DNA of 64,000 nt, taken from contig CAVWFN010000007.1 of NCBI GenBank assembly GCA_963754285.1, positions 124,001 to 188,000 of the forward strand, read 5' to 3'. Below the pieces are notes generated by a model. That model was not told where the DNA came from, searched no databases, and was given only the letters and a program-made list of their open reading frames with translations. A program made the translations under genes and the position numbers. Positions 16,134-25,103 of this stretch are shown piece by piece; within the stretch, counting starts at the first letter, position 1, and each line of letters begins with the position of its first letter. The DNA comes from RYN-133 sp963754285. GTDB taxonomy: Bacteria; Actinomycetota; Actinomycetes; Mycobacteriales; Jatrophihabitantaceae.

Positions 16134-18845
16134 GTGTCCCGCAATCGCGACACCCGTGCGAGTTCGTTCTCCGCGCGGATGCGTCCCGCCGTACGCCGAC
16201 TGGCAGCGCGGATCGGACCGCTCGACCGCGCCTTGAGCCGCCCCACCGAGCCGGGCCGAGACGACCACGCACCTGTCGAGAAGAGCCCGGCGCCCGCCGT
16301 GCGCGCGGCCGAGCCGAATGCGGCTGCGCGTGGCCAGGCGCAGCGCGCGGCGATCTTCTCCGACTTCTTCCGCATCCTCGATCTGGACGGCGATCTCGAT
16401 CGGGCGATGCTCGAGATGACGCGCAGGTTCATCGGACGCTCGGAGCCGACCCGGGCGCGCACTCCGCTGCAGGTGTTCGCACGCTACGAACAGCTCCGGC
16501 CCGTGGCGGAGGTAGCGCTCGCCCTCGTCGCATACGCCGAGGGATTGCCAGACCCCGCCTGGGCCCTGTTCACGCGGAACGACTTGTCGGTGGTGCTCCG
16601 GTGGGGCGCGATCGAGTACTTCGAACTCGCCTTCGCGACCGACCCGGACGCTGCCGCCGATGCCCTGACGCGCGTTCTGGACGGCGACGTCGCGTTCTCC
16701 CCGGACGTGCACGTATGGCTGCAGATCGGCTACTACAGTCTGTGCGCCCAGCGCTACGACCTGGCCCGCGCAGCGGTGCAGCGCGCAGGCGATGCCATGG
16801 CCGGTGTCGACGACGAGTCGCGGCTCCCCCGGCTCCAGCGACGCCTGTCGAACCTGAGCGAATGGCTCGACCGAGAGCAGCAGGCCGCAACACCCGACGA
16901 GCTGGGCGCCGGTGAGATCCCGTTCGCGCTCGTCGGCTACCAGCATCCCGATTGGTTCGCAGCGTCGGCCAACTTCGACGACTTCACCGAGACCCTCTCC
17001 TCGCTCGGGCACCTGCTGCGCCACGACGGCCTGGAACTCACCGGCAGCGACGACCTGGTGTCGGCCGCGACGCAATTGCGGCTCGACGTGGCCGCCGAAC
17101 GCCGCATCCCCGGCGAGAAGCGCACGGTGCGGCTTTACGAGGTCGATCGCGACGTCAGCCGGCTCTGCGCCGTCCCGGACGGAACCTGGGTGATCGTGTC
17201 CGAGTGGTTCGCCCACCCGCTCAGCGGCGAACGCTACGACCTCCCGCTCGATCCGCGGTTGAACCCGATCTTCGTCTCGTTCCACATCACGCCTGATCAG
17301 ATCGCCGTGCCCGGCGCAGTCGACTACCTCAAGGCGCACGCGCCGATCGGCTGTGCCGATTGGGACAGCGTCTTCCTGCTGCACGCTCGCGGCGTGCCGG
17401 CGTTCTTCTCCGGCACGATCACCAGCACGGTCGACGAGGTGGTCGCGCGGCAGACCTCGCCCCGCCATGACGAGATCGTCTACATAGATGTCGACACCGA
17501 CGAAGCGAAGGGCAAGGCGAAGGGCAACGCGCTCAGCCAGGAAGAGCCAGAGCTGCGTGGCGGCTCGCTGGGTGCGAATCTTGTCTCGGCCGCCGCGCAC
17601 ACGCGCGAGCTACGCGACCGCGGCGCTCGCGTCGTGGCGGGCACCGTGCGCTGTTATCTCGCCGCGCGCGCGGTCGGGTGCGCGACGGAGCTGCGTGCGC
17701 CGAGCATCGGTGATCACCGCGTCATCGACTACGTCGCACTGTCCGACGATGACTTCGCTGCCCAGCAACGAAGCATCGCCGACAAGCTGGCGACCGCGCT
17801 GACCGCCGTCCTCGCCGGCAAGCAGCGCGACGAGGTCTACGAAGCGTGGCGACAGGCCTGTGCCGACGATGTAGCGCACACCGTCGCCGAGTTCGCCCGC
17901 TACGACGACGACCTCGCCCCCAACTTCGACGTCGACCTGGCATGCGACGTCATCCGCGCGGCTTCGGTCGAGGTGCGCCCGTCCGGGTCGGCGGGTGTCG
18001 GCACCGAGATCAACGTCGAGTTCTCGGTCGACCAGAACTACAAGCACCAGCTCGAGATCGTCCTCGACTCCGTCGTACAACGCACCGAACGCCCCGTGCA
18101 CGCCTACATCTTGTGCCGCGGATTCGGCCAGGACGACTATCGCCGCCTTGCCCAGCTCTTCCCGACGGTGTCGTTCACCTGGCTACCCACCGACGACGTC
18201 GACTACGGGCCGATCCCGGACAAGATCAAGTGGGCGACGATCGTCACGATGGATCGCACGATGCTGCCGGAACTGCTCCGCAACGTCGACCGGATCATCC
18301 ACTTCGACCTCGACGCGCTCTGCCTCGCCGACCTCGGCGAGTTGTTCGACGTCGACATGGAGGGCACGGCAATCGCTGCGGTCGACTCGCCGCAGCCGGT
18401 CTACCTCGGTGGACTCGAAACGTTCCGTCGCGCGACCCGGCGGCTGCGACGCGAGCATCACCCCGATGTCGCACGTGAACTCATCGTCCGCACGCACCGC
18501 CAACATCCCTTCGACTTCGAGGTGTTCAACGCCGGGATCATGGTGCTCGACCTGGCGAAGATGCGCGCGGACGGTGTTGTGCGCCGGTATCTCGGTTACA
18601 TCCAGCGCTTCGGCGTAAACGGGCAAGTGATCATGAACATCTACGTGGGCCGCGAGCGCAAGAAGGTGTCCGGTGACTGGAACCGACTCGTGCGCCTCGA
18701 AATCGCGGGTCCGCCGAAGGTTGCGCACTGGGCCGGGCCGATCAAGCCGTGGCACGGTCATCAATACGCGCCGGGACGCGAGTGGTGGCAGGAGCAGGAG
18801 GATCATTTCGCCGCGCGCTCGCAAGGCTTGCTGACTGAGCAGTGA
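16134..18845 (+). CDS. Polysaccharide pyruvyltransferase-like / GT8 glycosyltransferase fusion, copy 1
   Basis: 903 residues from a GTG at 16134 with GAAAGG upstream. Three parts: residues ~60-250 helical; ~260-445 a region with the pyruvyltransferase-like signature (IPFALVGYQHPDW, then HAPIGCADWDSVFLL and GVPAFFSGTITSTVD); ~620-860 a GT8 fold (INVEFSVDQNYKHQLEIV, DxD motif in HFDLDALCLADLGELF, FNAGIMVLDL, and HWAGPIKPW at the end). The GT8 part should transfer a sugar from a nucleotide sugar with retention of configuration. The first part may add a pyruvate ketal from PEP or be a degenerate relative. Paralogues are at 21641 and 36036. It begins a plus-strand run with the GT-C gene. Confidence 0.75.
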   Translation: MSRNRDTRASSFSARMRPAVRRLAARIGPLDRALSRPTEPGRDDHAPVEKSPAPAVRAAEPNAAARGQAQRAAIFSDFFRILDLDGDLDRAMLEMTRRFIGRSEPTRARTPLQVFARYEQLRPVAEVALALVAYAEGLPDPAWALFTRNDLSVVLRWGAIEYFELAFATDPDAAADALTRVLDGDVAFSPDVHVWLQIGYYSLCAQRYDLARAAVQRAGDAMAGVDDESRLPRLQRRLSNLSEWLDREQQAATPDELGAGEIPFALVGYQHPDWFAASANFDDFTETLSSLGHLLRHDGLELTGSDDLVSAATQLRLDVAAERRIPGEKRTVRLYEVDRDVSRLCAVPDGTWVIVSEWFAHPLSGERYDLPLDPRLNPIFVSFHITPDQIAVPGAVDYLKAHAPIGCADWDSVFLLHARGVPAFFSGTITSTVDEVVARQTSPRHDEIVYIDVDTDEAKGKAKGNALSQEEPELRGGSLGANLVSAAAHTRELRDRGARVVAGTVRCYLAARAVGCATELRAPSIGDHRVIDYVALSDDDFAAQQRSIADKLATALTAVLAGKQRDEVYEAWRQACADDVAHTVAEFARYDDDLAPNFDVDLACDVIRAASVEVRPSGSAGVGTEINVEFSVDQNYKHQLEIVLDSVVQRTERPVHAYILCRGFGQDDYRRLAQLFPTVSFTWLPTDDVDYGPIPDKIKWATIVTMDRTMLPELLRNVDRIIHFDLDALCLADLGELFDVDMEGTAIAAVDSPQPVYLGGLETFRRATRRLRREHHPDVARELIVRTHRQHPFDFEVFNAGIMVLDLAKMRADGVVRRYLGYIQRFGVNGQVIMNIYVGRERKKVSGDWNRLVRLEIAGPPKVAHWAGPIKPWHGHQYAPGREWWQEQEDHFAARSQGLLTEQ

Positions 18846-18907
18846 CTGAGTGATGAGCGACCACACGACGCGCTGAGTGTCGTACGAAACCGGACGGTTC
18901 CACCTCT

Positions 18908-18913
18908 TAGAAT
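18908..18913 (+). promoter_or_regulatory. -10 box for GT-C gene, leaderless spacing
   Basis: TAGAAT eight bases before the ATG at 18922 and no Shine-Dalgarno sequence. It suggests a separate, possibly leaderless transcript for the membrane glycosyltransferase. No convincing -35 is present. Confidence 0.4.
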
Positions 18914-18921
18914 CCGGCACG

Positions 18922-20532
18922 ATGAAGGTTGCGCGGCGTTGGGTGCCCGTCGATCGCGCTCAGTGGCCGACGTTGGCGGGTGGTCTCGCATCGGTGGTCA
19001 TCGCCGCCGTCGTCTACGGCCAATTCAGCGTCGACAGCTGGCTCAAACGCGACTCAGCCATCTACATGTACGGCGGCCAGCAGCTGCTCCATGACCGGCC
19101 GCCGTACGTCAGCATCATGGATCCGAAAGGCCCGTTGGCGGGATTCATCTGCGGCCTCGGGTCAGCCGTCGCACGCATGGTTGGCGGAAGCGACGTCACG
19201 GTTGACCGGCTGGAGTTCTTCGTCATCGCGCTGCTCACGGTGGTGGCCGTGTACGCGTTCGCGCGCGCCATGACCGGTTCGGTCATCGCCGCGCTGGTGG
19301 GCGCGACGATCTTCGTTTCGTTCGAGGGGCTCGCCCGCGATGCGCTCGCCGGACCGAACGGTCACACGCCCGGCATCCTCTTCTCGGTCGTCACGCTGTG
19401 GCTGGTCGCTCGAAAACATTGGTTCTGGGCCGGAATCGCCGCCTCGCTGGCATTCCTCGACTGGCAACCGCTGTTCCCGTACGCCCTTGTCGCCGTCCTC
19501 TGCGCGGCAGTGTGGACGAGCGAGGGTCGACGAAGCGCGGTGATCCGCGTAGTGGTCGGCGGAGTCGCGCCGCTCGCGGTGGTGACGCTCTACTACGCCG
19601 TTCTCGGCGACCTGCATGCGCTGATCGACGGCTTGTTCGTCTTTCCACTCACCGGCGTCGTCCGCGACCCGACGACGCTGGGCGACCGGATCCATCTGAT
19701 CTTCAGCGACATCCACAATTCCTACGGTGCGAGTTCCTACCTGCTGTGGATCGGCATCGTGTTGTTGCTCGCCGTGACGGCCCTGTCGATCGCGACCGCC
19801 GAGCGGCGTCGCGACGCGCTGACCGGCCCGCTCGTGCTGCTCGTGCTGGTCAGCTTCGTCAGCCAGGTCCTCTATGCGGTGTACGACTACCAGGGCTACA
19901 GCCACGCGTTCCCGCTGCTCGTGTACGGCGCGCTCGGCTTCGCGGTCGCGCTTGCCCGGTTGCTCGACATCACAGCGGGTCAGGTGCGACGCGCAACGAC
20001 CGTCGTCGTGCTCGTCGCGGTCGCGGTCGTCACCGTGGCGTTCACGGCGTCCTACCACCGGCCGAAGTCGCCGGGTATTACCGCGCTGGGTTCTGAAAAG
20101 GCGAGCGCGTGCGCCATCGCGCAGTCGCTCGCTCCGGGAACACCGTTGTGGGTGATGGGCAATCCGCTTCCGCTCGTGTTGCTGCACCGTCGCAACCCCG
20201 ACAACTACCCCTACCTGGGTTCGGGGCTCGACATCTGGCGGATCGATCACACGCACGGCGGGTTCGACGGATGGGGCCGACAGGTTTTGCGCAGCCGGGC
20301 GTCGGTGATTGTCGTCGACGTGTGGCAGAGCCCGGTGCGACTCCGGATGCAGGCCTGGCTGAGTCGCAGAGGCTTCACCCGCGGCTACATCGGTCCGTGG
20401 CAGGTGTTCGTGACCTCACAGGCAGCAACGGCGATGACGGGCAACGGGATCAAGTTGACGCCCAGACCGCACTTCCTTCCGCGCACGACTGCACACAGCT
20501 GGTACAAGGATGCGACCTGCTCGTCGGCGTGA
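18922..20532 (+). CDS. GT-C-type polytopic membrane glycosyltransferase
   Basis: 536 residues with about nine to eleven hydrophobic helices. After the first helix comes the loop WLKRDSAIYMYGGQQLL with HDRPPYVSIMDPKGPL, the acidic first loop and Gly-Pro-Pro-Tyr pattern of PMT/ArnT-like and GT87-like enzymes, which use polyprenyl-phosphate sugars on the outer face of the membrane. The C-terminal soluble part (~410-536) is not recognised. The ATG at 18922 is preferred over an in-frame upstream codon at 18877 because TAGAAT precedes it by eight bases. It follows the first fusion gene by 76 bases. Its role is probably export-side addition of a sugar to the glycan; donor unknown. Confidence 0.75.
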   Translation: MKVARRWVPVDRAQWPTLAGGLASVVIAAVVYGQFSVDSWLKRDSAIYMYGGQQLLHDRPPYVSIMDPKGPLAGFICGLGSAVARMVGGSDVTVDRLEFFVIALLTVVAVYAFARAMTGSVIAALVGATIFVSFEGLARDALAGPNGHTPGILFSVVTLWLVARKHWFWAGIAASLAFLDWQPLFPYALVAVLCAAVWTSEGRRSAVIRVVVGGVAPLAVVTLYYAVLGDLHALIDGLFVFPLTGVVRDPTTLGDRIHLIFSDIHNSYGASSYLLWIGIVLLLAVTALSIATAERRRDALTGPLVLLVLVSFVSQVLYAVYDYQGYSHAFPLLVYGALGFAVALARLLDITAGQVRRATTVVVLVAVAVVTVAFTASYHRPKSPGITALGSEKASACAIAQSLAPGTPLWVMGNPLPLVLLHRRNPDNYPYLGSGLDIWRIDHTHGGFDGWGRQVLRSRASVIVVDVWQSPVRLRMQAWLSRRGFTRGYIGPWQVFVTSQAATAMTGNGIKLTPRPHFLPRTTAHSWYKDATCSSA

Positions 20533-20559
20533 CGAACCGGCTCATGCTTGTATCGAGCT

Positions 20560-21303
20560 ATGACTGATTCGCTGCATGCCACGACGATCACGATCAACGG
20601 AGCAGGCGGAGCCGAGATACCCGCCTACCTGGCGCAACCCGACGATGACGGGTCGCGCGGCGGGGTCGTGGTGATTCACCACATGCCCGGGTACGACCGG
20701 TCGACGAAAGAGATCGTGCGCCGCTTCGCCGAACTCGGATACGACGCGATCTGCCCCAACCTGCACCACCACGACGCCCCCGACGCGGCGCCGGACGATG
20801 CAGCAGCAGCCAGCCGGGCCAAGGGCGGCGTCCCCGACGAGCGTTTGCTCGCCGACGTAGGCGGCGCGATCGAGCACCTGCGCTCGCTCCCGACGTCCAA
20901 CAGCAAGGTTGCAGTGATCGGCTATTGCAGCGGCGGCCGGCAATCGGTCCTCGCCGCGTGCAACCTCGATGTCGACGCCGCGGTCGACTGCTACGGCGCA
21001 TTCGTCACGGGCACGCCGCCGGCAGAGTTCCCGCTGAAGGTGACGAACCTCGTCGACCAGCTGCCGAATCTGCGCTGTCCGCTGCTCGGCCTGTTCGGCA
21101 ACGAAGACAAGTTCCCGTCCCCCGAGCAGGTCGACGAGCTGCAGCGGATCCTCGAGGACAACGCGAAGACCTTCGAGTTCCACCGTTACGACGACGCAGG
21201 ACACGCCTTCTTCAGCTCGGACCGACCGTCGTACCGCGTCGCCGCGGCGAACGACGGGTGGGACCGGATCGAGTCGTTCTTCGCAACCAACCTCGGAGGC
21301 TGA
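20560..21303 (+). CDS. Dienelactone hydrolase family protein
   Basis: 247 residues from the ATG at 20560 (start MTDSLHATT). An alpha/beta-hydrolase with nucleophile elbow GYCSGGRQ (Cys, as in dienelactone hydrolases), an Asp in GNEDKF and the late His in DDAGHAFF, giving a Cys-Asp-His triad. The natural substrate is unknown; it is likely a cytosolic ester or lactone hydrolase. The next gene starts two bases after its stop, so the two are co-transcribed. It seems unrelated to the glycan genes around it. Confidence 0.88.
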   Translation: MTDSLHATTITINGAGGAEIPAYLAQPDDDGSRGGVVVIHHMPGYDRSTKEIVRRFAELGYDAICPNLHHHDAPDAAPDDAAAASRAKGGVPDERLLADVGGAIEHLRSLPTSNSKVAVIGYCSGGRQSVLAACNLDVDAAVDCYGAFVTGTPPAEFPLKVTNLVDQLPNLRCPLLGLFGNEDKFPSPEQVDELQRILEDNAKTFEFHRYDDAGHAFFSSDRPSYRVAAANDGWDRIESFFATNLGG

Positions 21304-21304
21304 G

Positions 21305-21571
21305 ATGTGCACCTACGCGACCATGCAGAAGCCGGTGGAGGGCAGCGCCAAGGGACCGCACGGGAAATGGTTCAAGATCACGGACGCCACCGTCTACTTC
21401 GACCACCCGGTGCACGCGATGGCCGAGCACACGCTCAACATCGACCTGGCTGATACGGCAGCGGGTCCGGCCGCCCGCGTCGCCGTCGAGCTGACCGCGG
21501 CGTCTGCCCGTGAGCTCGTGGAGGCAATCCAGCTCGCCCTCGCGTCCGCACCGGCGGAACTGACCGAGTAG
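21305..21571 (+). CDS. Conserved small protein, DUF6295-like
   Basis: 88 residues beginning MCTYATMQKPVEG, with a central strand region (HGKWFKITDATVYFDHP, then VHAMAEHTLNIDL) and a C-terminal helix rich in Ala. The N-terminal MCTY and FDHPVHAP-like motif recall the DUF6295 group; that match is from memory. It directly follows the dienelactone hydrolase gene (stop TGA, then ATG after one base), so translation is probably coupled. No catalytic residues are obvious and the function is unknown. Confidence 0.7.
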   Translation: MCTYATMQKPVEGSAKGPHGKWFKITDATVYFDHPVHAMAEHTLNIDLADTAAGPAARVAVELTAASARELVEAIQLALASAPAELTE

Positions 21572-21640
21572 TGGTCTGCGTCCTGCGCCCGAATAGGATG
21601 TGGCTGCCCATTCGGCGACGCAGGAGGAATGTTGCAAGGT

Positions 21641-24337
21641 ATGACCACGGCCAGCAGTTCTGCCAGCGGTTCGGCGCGTGATCTCCTGCGGTCGCGGATC
21701 AGGCCGGCGGTACGCCGCGGGCTCGCGAAGATCGGACCCCTCGATCGTGCGGTGAGTCGCCTCCGCGGCAGCGACGAGGTCGCTGTCGGCTCGAACGCTT
21801 CACACGAGCAGGCGGCGCCGACGTGGACGGGCGAGACCACCAAGGCCCTGCATCAGTTCTTCGACACGATGTGCGGGGACGGCGCGATCGAAGATGCCCT
21901 CGTTGCGCTCACCCGGCGCCTGCTTGCCGCCGGCGACCGCCGACGCGCGCGCGCGATGTTGCAGACGCTCCAGCGCTATCCCGACCTCGCTCCGATCGCG
22001 GACATCTGCCTGGCGGTATCAGCGATCACCGAACCGATGCCTGACACTGCGTGGACCTTGTTCAGTCGCAACGATCTCGCGCTGGTCGTCAAGCACGTCC
22101 CGCGCGACTATTTCCGCTTCGGCTTCGGTTGGCGGCCCGACGCGACGCGCGAGTCGTTGAGCCGAGTCCTGGCCAACGACGTCGCGCTCGAGACGGACGA
22201 GGAGGGCTGGTACGAGATCGCGTTCGACGCTTTCGCGGCCGGCTGCGACGACGTCGCAGCGGGCGCACTCGACCGCGCCGAAGCGCTCGTCACCGGACGT
22301 GCGTCGACGCCGAAGCTCGAATCGTTGCTGCGACGAATCGACTCGGTCCGTGACTGGATGGGCCGGCCCGAACGCGCGGCGCGGATGGCGCCGATCCCCC
22401 GTGGCGAGGTGTCGCTGGCGCTCATCGGCTACAGCCATCCGAGCCTTCCGGCGGTCTCCAACGACATCGCCGACCCCATGCAGACCCTCGTCGTGCTCGG
22501 CCACCTGCTGCGTCACGAGGGGGTGTACGCGGCCGGTCGCCCGGCGCTGGGTGAAGCAGCAACTGACGTGGCGAAACTGCTGCGGCAGGACCGGCGCATC
22601 TCACACGACAAGCCGCGCATCGTGCAGCTGCACGTCGTCGAACGCGACGCGAGCAAGTACGCCGAGGTGCCGGACGGATCCTGGACGATCGTCTCCGAGT
22701 GGTTCACGCATCCGCTCGCGGGACGCCACTACGACATACCGATGAACCCGCGGCTGCGGCCGATCTTCGTCGGTTTCCACATCACGGTCGGTCAACTCCA
22801 CACGCCAGGGGCCATCGAATACCTCCGCAAGTACGCGCCGATCGGCTGCCTCGACTGGGACACCGTCTTCCTGCTGCACGCGGCAGGAGTCCCCGCGTTC
22901 TTCAGCGGCGGCATCACGATGACCTCGGATGTGCTCTTCGAAGCGCGTAGCGGTGCCGCCACGAGCACGGTCTCGGTCGACATGGGTTCCGAGGGCAAGG
23001 GCGGCGACGAGAGCGAGGGCGAACAACGCACGCACCTGGACGAAAAGGTGCGGCGCCGCCCGCTCGCGGCGAACCTGATCGAGGCCGCCGGGCTGCTCCG
23101 TGACTATCGCGACGGCGATGCCAAGGTGATCACACGTGATCTGCGCACCTATCTGGCGCTGCGGGGTCTCGGCGTCGAATCGGAGTTGCGCTCGCTGAAC
23201 CCCGAACGGGCGCGGATCAGCGACCACATAAGCCTGTCCGATGCCGAATTCAAGACCCTGCAGACCCGGACAACCGACAAGATCGCTGCCGTGATCGGCG
23301 CAATCGTCGACGCACGGCCCGAGGACGAGGTCTACAAGGTCTGGCAGGACGCGTGCGCGGACGACGTGGCGGTGACCGAGCAGCGCCTGCGTGAGCCCGG
23401 CGACGCCCCGAAGTTGTCCTTCGACCTCGGGAAGGTGTGCCGCACGATTCTCGAGCGGTCGGTCACCGTCGAACGCACCGATAGCAGCGCAAAGGGCGTC
23501 GAGATCAACGTCGAGTTCTCCCTCGACGCGAATTACAAGCATCAGCTCGACGTCGTTCTCGACTCGGTGGTCGCCCACACGACTCGTCCGGTACGCGCGT
23601 TCGTACTGTGTCGCGGGCATGACAGCGCCGACTTCCAGCGTATGGCGCGGCTGTTCCCGAGCGTCTCGTTCGTGTGGCTGCCCACTGACGCCGTCGACTA
23701 CGGGCGCATCAGCGACATGAACAAGTGGGTCACGCCGGCCACGATGGACCGCACGATCCTCCCGGTCCTGTTGCCAGAGGTGGATCGGATGATCCATTTC
23801 GACCTTGACGCGTTGTGCCTCGCCGATCTCGGTGAGCTCTACGACACCGATCTCGAGGGCGCCGCAATCGCATCGACGCGCGAACCGCAACCGAAGTTCG
23901 TGAGCGGCTTCGAGACTTATCGGTGGTCGGCGAACCGCCTGCGGCGCGAGGGTTCAGGCGAGCTCGCGCGGGAGTTCACGATCCGCACCCACGCCGAAGA
24001 CCGCTTCGACTTCGATGTCTTCAACGCGGGAATCATGGTCATGGATCTCGCAAAGATGCGCGCAGACGACTTCTGCGGGCGCTATCTGCCGTATGTGCAG
24101 CACTACGGCCTCAACGGCCAGATCGTGCTCAACACCTACACCGGGAACACCGCCAAGTACGTCGACCCGCGGTGGAACCAGCTCGTGCGCATCGAGGTCA
24201 TGGACGAACCGAAGATCGCGCACTGGGCAGGACCGATGAAGCCCTGGAAACAGACCCTCTACGTCGCCGGACGCGAACTGTGGGACGAGGGCGAACGCCG
24301 CTTCGCCGAGCGAAGCCGACGCGCCGACCTGCAGTAG
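21641..24337 (+). CDS. Polysaccharide pyruvyltransferase-like / GT8 glycosyltransferase fusion, copy 2
   Basis: 898 residues. AGGAGG (21622-21627) precedes an ATG at 21629, a TTG at 21632 and an ATG at 21641. The last is preferred because the spacing from the first is too short and because the N-terminal length before RPAVRR then matches copy 1. The layout repeats copy 1: a helical part, a pyruvyltransferase-like part (YAPIGCLDWDTVFLL, GVPAFFSGGIT) and a GT8 part (INVEFSLDANYKHQLDVV, HFDLDALCLADLGELY, FNAGIMVMDL, HWAGPMKPW). A charged Gly/Glu-rich insert sits near residues 450-470. A TAGGAT box at 21594-21599 may be its -10. The acceptor is unknown. Confidence 0.75.
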   Translation: MTTASSSASGSARDLLRSRIRPAVRRGLAKIGPLDRAVSRLRGSDEVAVGSNASHEQAAPTWTGETTKALHQFFDTMCGDGAIEDALVALTRRLLAAGDRRRARAMLQTLQRYPDLAPIADICLAVSAITEPMPDTAWTLFSRNDLALVVKHVPRDYFRFGFGWRPDATRESLSRVLANDVALETDEEGWYEIAFDAFAAGCDDVAAGALDRAEALVTGRASTPKLESLLRRIDSVRDWMGRPERAARMAPIPRGEVSLALIGYSHPSLPAVSNDIADPMQTLVVLGHLLRHEGVYAAGRPALGEAATDVAKLLRQDRRISHDKPRIVQLHVVERDASKYAEVPDGSWTIVSEWFTHPLAGRHYDIPMNPRLRPIFVGFHITVGQLHTPGAIEYLRKYAPIGCLDWDTVFLLHAAGVPAFFSGGITMTSDVLFEARSGAATSTVSVDMGSEGKGGDESEGEQRTHLDEKVRRRPLAANLIEAAGLLRDYRDGDAKVITRDLRTYLALRGLGVESELRSLNPERARISDHISLSDAEFKTLQTRTTDKIAAVIGAIVDARPEDEVYKVWQDACADDVAVTEQRLREPGDAPKLSFDLGKVCRTILERSVTVERTDSSAKGVEINVEFSLDANYKHQLDVVLDSVVAHTTRPVRAFVLCRGHDSADFQRMARLFPSVSFVWLPTDAVDYGRISDMNKWVTPATMDRTILPVLLPEVDRMIHFDLDALCLADLGELYDTDLEGAAIASTREPQPKFVSGFETYRWSANRLRREGSGELAREFTIRTHAEDRFDFDVFNAGIMVMDLAKMRADDFCGRYLPYVQHYGLNGQIVLNTYTGNTAKYVDPRWNQLVRIEVMDEPKIAHWAGPMKPWKQTLYVAGRELWDEGERRFAERSRRADLQ

Positions 24338-24341
24338 CCGG

Positions 24342-25049
24342 TCAGTTCAGGTGGATACCGCACTCATTCTTGGTGCCACGAGTCCACCGGCCACTGCGGG
24401 CGTCCTCGCCGGGTAGCACCCGGCGCGTGCACGGCGCACAGCCGATCGACGGGAAGCCGTCGTAGACGAGCGGATTCACCTCTACGTCGTTGGCGATCAT
24501 GTACTCGTCGACCTGCTGTTGGGTCCATGCCGCGATGGGATTGACCTTCACCATCGAACGTTTGCCGTCCCACTCGACCACTCGCGCATTGGCCCTGCTC
24601 GCCGTCTCTTCCCGACGGATGCCGGACGCCCACGCGTGGTAACCGGACAGGGCACGGCGAAGCGGTTCGACCTTGCGCAGCGAGCAGCACGCGTCCGGGT
24701 CGCGGTCATGCATCTTCGGCCCGAACGTCGCGTCCTGCTGTTCGACGGTCTGCTTCGGCAGGATCGTGTGCAACTCGATCGGGTAGCGCTTCGCCACCCG
24801 GTCGCGCGTCTCGAGCGTGTCGGCAAAGTGGTAGCCGGTGTCGAGGAACACGACATTGACGCCGGGCTGCGCCTTGCTGGCCAGATCGATCAACAACGCG
24901 TCGCCCATCGACGCGGCAACACACCACTCGTCGCCGAAGGTCTCCGCGGCCCAGGCGAGGATCGTCTGGGCCGACTCGCCCTCGAGACGCTCCCCGGCTT
25001 CGCGCGCGAGGGCCTCGTAACGATCGGCCTCACCGGGTGGAATTGCCAT
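24342..25049 (-). CDS. cysH: Phosphoadenylyl/adenylyl-sulfate reductase CysH (APS-reductase type)
   Basis: 235 residues from the ATG at 25049. It has the PAPS-reductase core (SMGDALLIDLASK near the N terminus, FLDTGYHF) and both cysteine pairs that bind a [4Fe-4S] cluster (DACCSLRKVEPL and IGCAPCTRR). The cluster-bearing form reduces adenylyl-sulfate (APS) to sulfite and AMP with thioredoxin. No cysD, cysN, cysC or sulfite reductase is nearby, which is unusual for an assimilation gene and fits a role in supplying sulfite to the UDP-sulfoquinovose synthase at 27069. It ends four bases from the convergent fusion gene. Confidence 0.9.
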   Translation of the reverse strand: MAIPPGEADRYEALAREAGERLEGESAQTILAWAAETFGDEWCVAASMGDALLIDLASKAQPGVNVVFLDTGYHFADTLETRDRVAKRYPIELHTILPKQTVEQQDATFGPKMHDRDPDACCSLRKVEPLRRALSGYHAWASGIRREETASRANARVVEWDGKRSMVKVNPIAAWTQQQVDEYMIANDVEVNPLVYDGFPSIGCAPCTRRVLPGEDARSGRWTRGTKNECGIHLN

Positions 25050-25056
25050 GCACACC

Positions 25057-25096
25057 ACGATACGGAACGCCTCTTGCGAAACGCGGACACTAGGGT
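25057..25096. promoter_or_regulatory. Divergent -10 boxes for cysH and the zinc-binding dehydrogenase gene
   Basis: In the 54-base gap between the two starts, TATCGT (minus strand, 25057-25062) lies seven bases before the cysH ATG. TAGGGT (plus strand, 25091-25096) lies seven bases before the oxidoreductase ATG at 25104. Neither gene has a clear ribosome site, so both could be leaderless. Confidence 0.4.
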
Positions 25097-25103
25097 CGAG
25101 GGC

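Noticed and set aside
15918..17600. Long open frame opposite to the first fusion gene
   Set aside because: It is the mirror of a strongly supported GT8/pyruvyltransferase-like gene; its composition is Arg/Gln/Glu/Val-rich shadow sequence without domain motifs.
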